Shown one piece after another: positions 28,534-36,175 of a DNA stretch of 64,000 nucleotides. The DNA comes from Pseudorhodoplanes sp. Lineage in GTDB: Bacteria; Pseudomonadota; Alphaproteobacteria; Rhizobiales; Xanthobacteraceae. Where the stretch lies: assembly GCA_032027085.1 (NCBI GenBank), contig JAVSMS010000001.1, forward strand, positions 4,627,730 to 4,691,729. Direction: 5' to 3'. A program made the position numbers and the translations under genes. Positions within the stretch are counted from its first letter, which is position 1, and each line of letters starts with the position of its first letter. The notes below the pieces were generated by a model that worked only from the letters and a program-made list of their open reading frames with translations, was not told the origin of the DNA and did no database searches.

Positions 28534-29535
28534 TCAGGCGCCAGTGCGGGCTTTTTCCATGAATTCCGGCCGTAGCGCCTTGCTCCAGTCGGGAACGCGC
28601 GTGATTCTCTTGGCAGCGATCAGAATACCCGCCTGCTCTTTCATGTAGGGCTCCAAATTCGGCGGGAATCCGGGACTGACCTCCACACGGGCAAGCGCCT
28701 TCTGGAACGTCTCCAGGGACATCTTGTAGCCTTTCTCCGTATAGAATTTGTGGATGACGTCAGCGACCTTTTTCGGCTGTGCTTTGAAATCCTGTGCGAC
28801 GTCAAGCCACGCCTTAAGATAGGCGACGATGGTATCGGGATTCTTTTCGACGAATTCCGACGTGGCAACCATGAAGACCGGCATTTTATCAAAGGACGAA
28901 AAATCCGTAATAATGTTGGCGATGCCATCGGCCTCGGCGATTGCGTTGTAGGGCTCCACCGTCACCGCGGCATCGATCGTTTTGGCGGCAAGAGCGGCCA
29001 CCATGTCGTTGACGTTCATGCGCACTTCCTGCCAGTCGCTTTTTTGAAGTCCGGCGGACGGCGCAATGGTGTTGGCGAAGATATTGGCCGTGGACGCGCC
29101 GACCTGGTTGCCAATCTTCTTGCCCTTCAAATCCGCGACCTTTGTGATGCCAAGGTCTTTGCGCGCCAGCACTGCGGCGGTCTTGCCGACATGTTCGATC
29201 ACGGCAATGCCGACCATGCCGCCTTTGTCGTGACCGAGGATGAAGGATTGCGCCGCATAGGTGCCGAGATCCACCTGCTGTGCCACCATCTGCTGCATGG
29301 TCAGGTTGCCGGACGGCACGGCGAATTCCTCGAATTTGAGTCCGCGCTTCTCGAGCAGCCCCGAGCGCATCAGATAATAGGTCGGCATGCCCCACATATT
29401 GGTTTGATAGCCCTGCCGGATGGTCGCGAGCTGCGCCAGGGCGCCACCCATGCCCCCAAGCCCGGCCGCAACAATACCGGCACCGGCCGTTGCGAGACAT
29501 TGCCGGCGCGTCATTCCGAAGGATTTCTCTGTCAT
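28534..29535 (-). CDS. ABC transporter substrate-binding protein, NitT/TauT type
   Basis: The 333-residue protein has a twin-arginine signal (MTRRQCLATAGAGIVAAGLG), implying folded export by Tat. The mature part has the NMT1/SsuA-type fold: IRQGYQTNMWGMPTYYLMRSGLLEKRGLKFEEF, LKGKKIGNQVGASTA, AALAAKTIDAAVTVEPYN. It is the binding protein for the ATPase and two permeases encoded just upstream. Ligands in this family include taurine, alkanesulfonates, nitrate, aromatic acids and phthalate, and none is favoured by the sequence. Confidence 0.88.
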   Translation of the reverse strand: MTEKSFGMTRRQCLATAGAGIVAAGLGGMGGALAQLATIRQGYQTNMWGMPTYYLMRSGLLEKRGLKFEEFAVPSGNLTMQQMVAQQVDLGTYAAQSFILGHDKGGMVGIAVIEHVGKTAAVLARKDLGITKVADLKGKKIGNQVGASTANIFANTIAPSAGLQKSDWQEVRMNVNDMVAALAAKTIDAAVTVEPYNAIAEADGIANIITDFSSFDKMPVFMVATSEFVEKNPDTIVAYLKAWLDVAQDFKAQPKKVADVIHKFYTEKGYKMSLETFQKALARVEVSPGFPPNLEPYMKEQAGILIAAKRITRVPDWSKALRPEFMEKARTGA

Positions 29536-29574
29536 TTTGGTCCTCCCGTTATGGTCCGGCTTGGATTCGCCGTT

Positions 29575-30336
29575 TTATGAATCGTGATGTGTCTCGCCGA
29601 GATGGCTGAGCAGCAGCTTCTGGCATTCCAGAAATTCCACGCTAAGCGGATCACGCGGCCGCGGCAGATCGATTTTCGCCTCGGTCTTGATCCGCCCCGG
29701 ATGCGGGGTCATGACGATCACGCGATCGGCGAGATAGACCGCCTCAGCGACGTTGTGCGTGACATAAATGACGGTCTTGCGCGTCTCCCGCCAGACATCC
29801 GCAAGCAGCCGCTGCATGTCGTCGCGGGTCAGCGCGTCAAGCGCCGCGAACGGCTCATCCATCAGCAGCACCGACGGATTATAGGCAAGTGCACGCGCAA
29901 TCGCGACGCGCTGCTGCATGCCGCCCGACAGATGATGCGGGTAGGATTTGACGAACTTGTCGAGCTTGACGAGCCTGAGTTGGTTGAGCGCGATCGCTTC
30001 CCGCTCCTCCTTCGGCACGCCTTTCATTTCCAGGCCGAAGGTGACGTTGCCCAACGCCGTACGCCAGGGAAACAATTGTGCGAAATCCTGGAATACGACA
30101 CCGCGGTCGGTTCCGGACCCATTCACGGCCTTGCCGCCGATCCGGATTTCACCGCTGGTCGGGGGCAGAAATCCCGCCACGATGTTAAGCAACGTCGACT
30201 TCCCGCAGCCGCTCGGTCCGAGCAGGCAGAGGAATTGGGATTCCTCCATATCCAGATTGACGTCTTGCACGGCGAGCACCTGTCCGCCGGGCGTATCGTA
30301 GACAAGCGAGACGTCATGTATCTCGATGTGAGACAT
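29575..30336 (-). CDS. ABC transporter ATP-binding protein (SsuB/TauB type)
   Basis: The 253-residue ATPase has Walker A GPSGCGKSTLL, Q-loop VVFQDFAQLFPWRT, signature LSGGMQQRVAIARAL, Walker B VLLMDEPFAALD and H-loop YVTHNVAEA. It energises the two adjacent permeases. The start at 30336 (MSHIEIHDVSLVYD) was chosen over an upstream in-frame start at 30438, which would run into the permease gene. The stop of that permease is eight bases upstream. All catalytic residues are present. Confidence 0.92.
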   Translation of the reverse strand: MSHIEIHDVSLVYDTPGGQVLAVQDVNLDMEESQFLCLLGPSGCGKSTLLNIVAGFLPPTSGEIRIGGKAVNGSGTDRGVVFQDFAQLFPWRTALGNVTFGLEMKGVPKEEREAIALNQLRLVKLDKFVKSYPHHLSGGMQQRVAIARALAYNPSVLLMDEPFAALDALTRDDMQRLLADVWRETRKTVIYVTHNVAEAVYLADRVIVMTPHPGRIKTEAKIDLPRPRDPLSVEFLECQKLLLSHLGETHHDS

Positions 30337-30344
30337 ACCTTGCC

Positions 30345-31136
30345 CTAGTTCTTCGTCGCCTTGACCATCCCCCAGCGCATGACCGTCGCCTGTTCCAGCG
30401 AGCCAAAAACAAGTCGCTCGAACAGAAAACCGATGCATCCGATCACAATCAGCGAGGCGATCATCACATCGGCATTCAGAAATTCCTTGGCGTCAAAAAT
30501 GGTCCAGCCCAAGCCCCAGTCGGACGCGGCAATCATTTCGGCCCCTACGACCGCAATCCACGCACGCAGGAAGGCTTGCCGCAGTCCGGTGATGATGAAG
30601 GGCGAGGCGCCCGGAATGATGACTTTCCAGAACAGCGAATTTTCGTCTGCGCCCATTGCGCCGGCTGCGCGCAGCCACAGCGGATTCACCGAACGTACCC
30701 CCGACCAGGTGTTGAGCAGGATGGGGAATGTCGCCGCATAGAACACCACCAGGATTGCAACCGTGTTGCCGAGTCCAAACCAGAGAATGAAAATGGGCAC
30801 CCAGGCCAGCGACGGGATCGGCATGAGCGCGCTCGCCAGCGGCAGAACGAAATTCTGCACCGGCCGGTAACGCGCCATCATGATGCCAAGCGGCACACCG
30901 ACCACAATCGCAAGGCCGAAACCAAACAGCACGCGATACAGCGTGAACCCCGCGTGGCTGAGCATGGTGCCGTCGAGCAGCGAGCGCCAGAGCGCGGCCG
31001 CGATCTTCGGCAGGGTCGGCACCAGCACGGCCGGGAAATATCCGCTGCGCGCAATCGCTTCATAACAGAGCGCCGCAACCGCAATGGTGACAATCGCACG
31101 TCTGAAGGACCGGATGCGATCGCCGTTGCGGGTCAT
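30345..31136 (-). CDS. ABC transporter permease, SsuC/TauC type
   Basis: The 263-residue protein has about six membrane helices and the BPD_transp_1 EAA loop (LRAAGAMGADENSLFWKVIIPGASPFIITGL, typical EAA-G-IxxLP contact with the ATPase). Its ATG overlaps the stop of the upstream permease gene (ATGA), so the two permeases probably form a heterodimer. They resemble each other closely in the C-terminal half (both have WGLGW-IF-A-EFLN-DVM). Confidence 0.92.
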   Translation of the reverse strand: MTRNGDRIRSFRRAIVTIAVAALCYEAIARSGYFPAVLVPTLPKIAAALWRSLLDGTMLSHAGFTLYRVLFGFGLAIVVGVPLGIMMARYRPVQNFVLPLASALMPIPSLAWVPIFILWFGLGNTVAILVVFYAATFPILLNTWSGVRSVNPLWLRAAGAMGADENSLFWKVIIPGASPFIITGLRQAFLRAWIAVVGAEMIAASDWGLGWTIFDAKEFLNADVMIASLIVIGCIGFLFERLVFGSLEQATVMRWGMVKATKN

Positions 31137-31972
31137 GACAGCATTCCCCAGCGAACGACCGTGTAATTTTCGAGTTTCTCAAAGACCAGTTTTTCGAGCA
31201 GCACGCCGATGACAGCGATCACCACAACCCCTGCCAGCATGACGTCGGTATTAAGGAATTCGCGGGCGCCAAAAATCATCCAGCCCAGGCCCCAGGGAAC
31301 AGCCGCCAGCATCTCCACGCCGACCAGAATGCGCCACGCTTGCGCCAGTCCGAGCCGCAGGCCGGTCAGAATGTAAGGCAGGGATCCCGGAAGGATGACA
31401 TGACGGAACAGTCTCGGGTTGTCGGCGCCCATCGCCTGCGCGGAGCGCACCCAGATATCCTTGACCGCCTTCACGCCCGTCCAGGTGTTGAAGACAATCG
31501 GGAAAGCCGAGACGAAGGCGACCAGCAAGACCGCCGAGACATTGCCGAGGCCGAACCACAGCAGGAAAAGCGGCGCGTAAGCGAGGCCGGGAATTGGAGC
31601 GGCAATCGTGACCAGCGGCAGGAAAATGTCCTCGGCACGCCGGAACCGGCCCATCAGAATACCGACTGCAACACCTGCCACGGCGGCGAGCGCAAAACCG
31701 GCCGTCAGTCGAACCAACGTGTCGAAGGCGTGACGCGGCAGCACGCCCGACATTGTTAGCTGCACGAAGGCCGCAGCAATTTCCTCAAGCGGCGGAAACA
31801 GCCGCGACGGAAACACCTCCAGCCGGGCGACGATTTCCCAGATCGCGGCCAAAACCAGGAACGGAAAAGCGGTCCGACCGATCACGTGCCAACGCCCGTC
31901 CTCGGCGTGGCCGGTTCTTCGTACCGCGGTTGACGGTCCAACCGCGGATATGGCGGGGACACCATCACGCAT
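31133..31972 (-). CDS. ABC transporter permease, SsuC/TauC type (first gene of the operon)
   Basis: The 279-residue membrane protein has about six helices and an EAA loop (VRSAQAMGADNPRLFRHVILPGSLPYILTGL). The ATG at 31972 was chosen because the hydrophobic part begins about 35 residues later and because the in-frame start at 32149 would put coding sequence through two palindromic operator-like sites. The ATG at 32071 is an alternative. It pairs with the next permease through an ATGA overlap. It heads a minus-strand operon of two permeases, ATPase, binding protein and LVIVD protein. Confidence 0.85.
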   Translation of the reverse strand: MRDGVPAISAVGPSTAVRRTGHAEDGRWHVIGRTAFPFLVLAAIWEIVARLEVFPSRLFPPLEEIAAAFVQLTMSGVLPRHAFDTLVRLTAGFALAAVAGVAVGILMGRFRRAEDIFLPLVTIAAPIPGLAYAPLFLLWFGLGNVSAVLLVAFVSAFPIVFNTWTGVKAVKDIWVRSAQAMGADNPRLFRHVILPGSLPYILTGLRLGLAQAWRILVGVEMLAAVPWGLGWMIFGAREFLNTDVMLAGVVVIAVIGVLLEKLVFEKLENYTVVRWGMLS

Positions 31973-32119
31973 GGCTGCTGGCGACTTCCACCCTGAGAGC
32001 CGGCGGTTTTGCTTGGAGGCTTTGGATCCGCCGCCGTTAAGACTAATGCAGTCCAGCCGGACTGCAACCATTCTCTGAAGGGCCGCTACGGCGGTTAATT
32101 CTTCTCCGAGTCGCAAATT

Positions 32120-32156
32120 GTTCGAATTCCGAACGGAATCGGTTCGCATTGCGAAC
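32120..32156. promoter_or_regulatory. Twin GTTCG-N5-CGAAC palindromes between two divergent transport operons
   Basis: GTTCGAATTCCGAAC (32120-32134) and GTTCGCATTGCGAAC (32142-32156) share arms GTTCG/CGAAC around a five-base centre and are spaced 22 bp start to start, two helical turns, so two dimers would bind the same DNA face. The 388-bp divergent region separates two ABC operons. No regulator gene is adjacent, so the binding protein is unknown. Confidence 0.65.
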
Positions 32157-32360
32157 GTAACCGCTGCGGCAAAACGCGCCGGTCCGGATTAACTGCCCCT
32201 GACAAGAACCATTAAGAACGTTTCTGCCCACTATCTCCGCCTAGAAGGCAGTGGTAACACTCAGCACAGCTGGAAGATGGGCGCAGCAAATTGCTTTCAT
32301 TTGGCGCGCAAGACTTCAAGCACCAGCGGAATGCTGGCTAACGAAAATGGGAGGATGATT

Positions 32361-33587
32361 ATGCGAGGCAAGATATTTGCTGCACTCGCGGTCGCGGCAG
32401 TCACTGCAACCATCGGCTGGTCTGTCACTGCAGCGCAGGCGCAGGACCCGAAATCGGTCAAGATCGGATACGCAATCTCGAAAACGGGTCCCTATGCCGG
32501 TGGCGCGAGCATTACGACCGTCGGCGCCTACGTGACCTGGATCAAGGACGTGAACGATGCTGGCGGCATCAAGCTCGGCGCAAAGAAAGTGCCGATCGAA
32601 GTCGTCGAGTATGACGACCGCAGCAATTCCGAAGAAATGATCAAGGGCGTCGAGCGCCTGATCAACCAGGACAAGGTTGATTTCATTCTTCCGCCCTGGA
32701 GCACCGGCTTCAACCTCGCCGCGGCACCACTGCTCAACCGGGCCGGCTATCCGCATCTCGCCGTTACGGTGACGAGCAACAAGGCGCCGGAACTCGCAAA
32801 GCGATTTTCGAACGCTGTCTTCCTGCTCGGCCAGCCCGACGAAGGCGTGGAAAATCTGATTGCCGTGCTGTCCAAGGCGAAGGCCGAGAAGAAAATCGGC
32901 GACACCATCGCCATGGCGAGCGTGTCCGACCAATTCGGCATCGAGCTCGCGACGACAGCACGCGAAAGCTTCAAGAAGGCCGGATTCAAGATCGTCTACG
33001 ACAAATCCTATCCGATCGGCACGCAGGATCTGCAGCCGATTCTGAAAGAAGCAATGGACAGCAAGGCCGACTCTTTCATCGCCTTCAGCTATCCGCCGGA
33101 CACGCTCGGCCTCACCGAGCAGGCGCGCATCCTCAATTATAATCCGAAGGTGTTCTACACCGCCGTCGGCACCGCCTTTCCGCTGTTCAAGCAGAAATTC
33201 GGCGCCAACGCCGAGGGCGTCATGGGTATCGGCGGCATCAATCCGCAAACTCCGGAATTCAAGGATTATGTGAAGCGCCATGCGGCGGCCAATGGCGGCC
33301 GCGAACCGGATCGCTGGGCCAACCCGGTGACCTATGCCAGCCTGCAAATGTTGCAGCAGGCGATCGAGCGTGTCGGCAAGATTGATCGCGCCGCGGTGAT
33401 CAAGGAAATCCAGAACGGAACTTTCGACACCATTCTCGGCAAGATCAAACTGGTCAACGGTCTGCGGGTGAACAGCTGGCAGGTCGGCCAGTGGCAGAAC
33501 GGCGAATATTACGGCATCGCGCCGGCCAATCTGCCGGGCGCCAAGCCCGTCCAGTTGCCGAAGCCGGCCTGGAAGTCCGGGTCGTAA
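32361..33587 (+). CDS. ABC transporter substrate-binding protein, branched-chain amino acid type (Peripla_BP_6)
   Basis: The 408-residue protein has a signal peptide (MRGKIFAALAVAAVTATIGW to about residue 31, cleavage after AQA) and an LivK/amide-type fold: VKIGYAISKTGPYAGGASI, PIEVVEYDDRSNSEEMIKGVERLI. The start at 32361 has GGAGG six bases upstream; the upstream in-frame ATG at 32277 lacks this. It feeds the LivH and LivMG proteins that follow 21 bp later. An aldehyde dehydrogenase in the same operon suggests an aromatic acid or aldehyde-yielding ligand rather than an amino acid. Confidence 0.9.
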   Translation: MRGKIFAALAVAAVTATIGWSVTAAQAQDPKSVKIGYAISKTGPYAGGASITTVGAYVTWIKDVNDAGGIKLGAKKVPIEVVEYDDRSNSEEMIKGVERLINQDKVDFILPPWSTGFNLAAAPLLNRAGYPHLAVTVTSNKAPELAKRFSNAVFLLGQPDEGVENLIAVLSKAKAEKKIGDTIAMASVSDQFGIELATTARESFKKAGFKIVYDKSYPIGTQDLQPILKEAMDSKADSFIAFSYPPDTLGLTEQARILNYNPKVFYTAVGTAFPLFKQKFGANAEGVMGIGGINPQTPEFKDYVKRHAAANGGREPDRWANPVTYASLQMLQQAIERVGKIDRAAVIKEIQNGTFDTILGKIKLVNGLRVNSWQVGQWQNGEYYGIAPANLPGAKPVQLPKPAWKSGS

Positions 33588-33608
33588 GACATCGACGCCG
33601 CGGCCGCC

Positions 33609-34487
33609 ATGGCTCTGCCGTTCGACATTCTTCTGTCCGGGATCATCCTGGGCGGCATGTATGCGCTGATCGCCATCGGGCTCACGCTCCAATACGGCGT
33701 CGCGCGCATCATGAATCTGTCCTACGGCGAATTCCTGATCGTCGCGGCTTTCTCGGCCTTCTACGTTTACTCGGGACTGGCGATGAGCCCGTTGCTTGGG
33801 CTCATCGCCATTCTTCCCCTCGCCTTCGCGGTGAACTGGCTGGTCTACAAGATCGTGCTGACGCCGCTGGTGCGGCGCGCCAAGAACCGCGACATGCTGG
33901 AGGTCGACTCCATTCTCGCAACCTTCGGCCTGCTCTTCGTCGTGCAGGGCATCCTGCTCGTCATGTTTGGCGGCCAGTATTACAGCTATTCCTATCTCTC
34001 GGTGCCGGTGAACATTGTTGGCAGCATCGTGGCCTGGAACCGCCTGCTGGCGTTGTTGTTTGCGCTCGGGATCGGTCTCGTCGTCTATCTGCTGCTGACC
34101 CGCACCCGGCAGGGCACGGCCATCCGCGCCGTTGCGGTCAACCCGGTTTCGGCCGAGCTTTGCGCCATTGACATTGGCAAGGCGGCGGCCTTCGCATTCG
34201 CGCTCGGCGGCGCGATCGTCGCCTCCGGGGGAGTGCTGATCTCGATGTTCCTGACCTTCAATGCGGCAATGGGCGTCGTCTTCACCATGAAGGCGCTGAT
34301 CGTCGTCATCATGGGCGGCGTCGGTAATATCCTGGGCGCCCTGGTTGCAGGCCTGCTGCTCGGCATCGCCGAAACTGCGGTCGCCCGGCTGGTCGATCCC
34401 GGACTGACGCTGGCGGTCACCTTCGCTCTCTTCATCATTGTTCTTCTCGTGAGGCCAACGGGACTGTTCGGGAGGCCTGCGCGTTGA
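33609..34487 (+). CDS. LivH-type ABC permease
   Basis: The 292-residue permease has about eight hydrophobic helices and family motifs GGMYALIAIGLTLQYGVARIMNLSYGEF near the N-terminus and MGGVGNILGALVAGLLLGIAE near the C-terminus. It ends with LVRPTGLFGRPAR. It forms one half of the channel with the LivM part of the next gene. The stop codon overlaps the TTG start of that gene. No unusual features are seen. Confidence 0.92.
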   Translation: MALPFDILLSGIILGGMYALIAIGLTLQYGVARIMNLSYGEFLIVAAFSAFYVYSGLAMSPLLGLIAILPLAFAVNWLVYKIVLTPLVRRAKNRDMLEVDSILATFGLLFVVQGILLVMFGGQYYSYSYLSVPVNIVGSIVAWNRLLALLFALGIGLVVYLLLTRTRQGTAIRAVAVNPVSAELCAIDIGKAAAFAFALGGAIVASGGVLISMFLTFNAAMGVVFTMKALIVVIMGGVGNILGALVAGLLLGIAETAVARLVDPGLTLAVTFALFIIVLLVRPTGLFGRPAR

Positions 34488-36175
34488 GTTTGCGTAACCT
34501 GCCGTGGCTGGTCCTCGGCATTGCGGTTCTGGGATTGCTGGCGGCATTTCCGCTGGCGGCGAGCGGATATCATCTCGCGCTCGGAATCAGCATTCTCTAT
34601 TACACGGTGCTGGCGACAGCTTGGGCCCTGTTCTCGGGACCGACACGCTATATTTCGCTCGCCACCGTCGCCTTCTTCGGCATCGGCGCCTACACCGTCG
34701 CTGTGACCGGCGAGATGTTGCCGTGGCCGCTGGTGCTGCTGGTCGCCGCCGGCATCGGGCTTGTCATCGCGCTGATTGTCGGGCTCTCCACGCTGCGGCT
34801 GTCCGGCATTTACTTCGTCATCTTCACCTTCGGCCTGTCAGAGCTGATCCGTCAGCTCGTGACCTGGTACGAGGTGAACATCCACAAATCGGTCGGCCGC
34901 TACATCTTTCTGAGCATCACGCAGGAGGCGATCTACTGGCAATTGCTCGCGCTCGCCGTGCTGGTGCTGCTGACCGGCTGGCTGATCGGCCGCTCGCGCC
35001 TCGGTCTCGCCCTGCGCGTGATCGGCGAGGACGAAACGGTCGCCCGCCATGTCGGCATCGACACCACCTGGGCCAAGCTCGCGCTATTTGCGATCAGCGC
35101 CGTGTTCATGACGCTGACCGGCGCGGTGATGGCGCCGCGCTGGACCTATATCGACCCGACCATCGCCTTCAATCCCATGGTGTCGTTCCAGGTCGTCATC
35201 ATGGCGCTGCTGGGCGGCGCAGGATCGCTGTTCGGGCCGCTGCTCGGCGTCGTGCCGCTGGTCTTCCTGTTCGAAATCCTCTCGGCCAACTTTCCGAATT
35301 ACTTCAGCATCCTGCTTGGCCTCGTCTTCATTGTCGTGGTCTATGTCCTGCCGCAGGGCGTGATCGGCTTCCTGCAAAAGCACTGGCCGAAGACGAAGCC
35401 GGCAGCTGCCGTTCCCGCAGCCGCCCTCGCCGCCACCTCCAATCCGCACAATTCGCTGCTTGCCGTGAGCGATGTATTCCGCAATTTCGGCGGTCTGGTC
35501 GCGGTCGACAACATGACCTTCACAATCCAGCCAGGCGAGATTGTGGGCCTGATCGGACCCAACGGCTCCGGCAAGACCACCATGCTCAACATGATTTCCG
35601 GGGCGCTGGCGCCGAGCGCCGGTCATATCCGGTTCAAGGGCCACGACATTTCCGGCAAGAGCGCCCACACCATTGCCCGGCTTGGTGTTGCACGCACGTT
35701 TCAGCTTGTGCGCGTGCTGAGCTCCATGACGGTGGCCGAGAACGTGATTGCCGGCCTCGCCTATCGCAACAAGCCGCTCTGGGGACAGGATGCGGCGCAG
35801 ATGGCCGCGCAGCTTCTTGCCAAAGTGGGCCTGCGCGACAAGGCCAGCCTGCCCACCGACCAACTCACCTATATCGACCAGAAACGGCTGGAGCTTGCGC
35901 GCGCGCTGGCGCTGGAGCCGGAATTGCTGCTGCTCGATGAGTGGCTGGCCGGACTCAATCCCACGGAATTGCAGGACGGCATCAAATTGATTCACGCCCT
36001 GCGCGACAGCGGCTTGACCATTATCCTGGTCGAGCATGTCATGGACGCGATCCGTTCGCTCTGCGGCCGCTGCGTGGTGATGAATGCCGGCAGGAAGATT
36101 GCCGACGGCCCGCCCGCCACAGTTCTGTCCGATCCGGAAGTAATCCGCGCTTATCTCGGAGAGGCCGATGCTTAA
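34484..36175 (+). CDS. Fused LivM permease-LivG ATPase
   Basis: The 563-residue two-domain protein has LivM (residues 1 to about 305; RYISLATVAFFGIGAYTVA, GGAGSLFGPLLGVVPLVFL) joined to LivG (about 325-563; Walker A GPNGSGKTT, signature-region LTYIDQKRLELARAL replacing the usual LSGGQ, Walker B LLLLDEWLAGLNP, H-loop EHVMDAI). LivM-LivG fusions are known in alphaproteobacteria. The signature QKRLE and the Walker B Glu-Trp pair are normal for LivG of this branch. The start is TTG 34484, overlapping the LivH stop. Confidence 0.9.
   Translation: MSLRNLPWLVLGIAVLGLLAAFPLAASGYHLALGISILYYTVLATAWALFSGPTRYISLATVAFFGIGAYTVAVTGEMLPWPLVLLVAAGIGLVIALIVGLSTLRLSGIYFVIFTFGLSELIRQLVTWYEVNIHKSVGRYIFLSITQEAIYWQLLALAVLVLLTGWLIGRSRLGLALRVIGEDETVARHVGIDTTWAKLALFAISAVFMTLTGAVMAPRWTYIDPTIAFNPMVSFQVVIMALLGGAGSLFGPLLGVVPLVFLFEILSANFPNYFSILLGLVFIVVVYVLPQGVIGFLQKHWPKTKPAAAVPAAALAATSNPHNSLLAVSDVFRNFGGLVAVDNMTFTIQPGEIVGLIGPNGSGKTTMLNMISGALAPSAGHIRFKGHDISGKSAHTIARLGVARTFQLVRVLSSMTVAENVIAGLAYRNKPLWGQDAAQMAAQLLAKVGLRDKASLPTDQLTYIDQKRLELARALALEPELLLLDEWLAGLNPTELQDGIKLIHALRDSGLTIILVEHVMDAIRSLCGRCVVMNAGRKIADGPPATVLSDPEVIRAYLGEADA

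Noticed and set aside
32316-34547. A 743-codon open frame on the minus strand
   Set aside because: It lies antisense to the binding-protein and LivH genes, both of which have clear family motifs. The translation is Arg/Asp/Gln-rich with no recognisable domain, as usual for antisense frames in GC-rich DNA.
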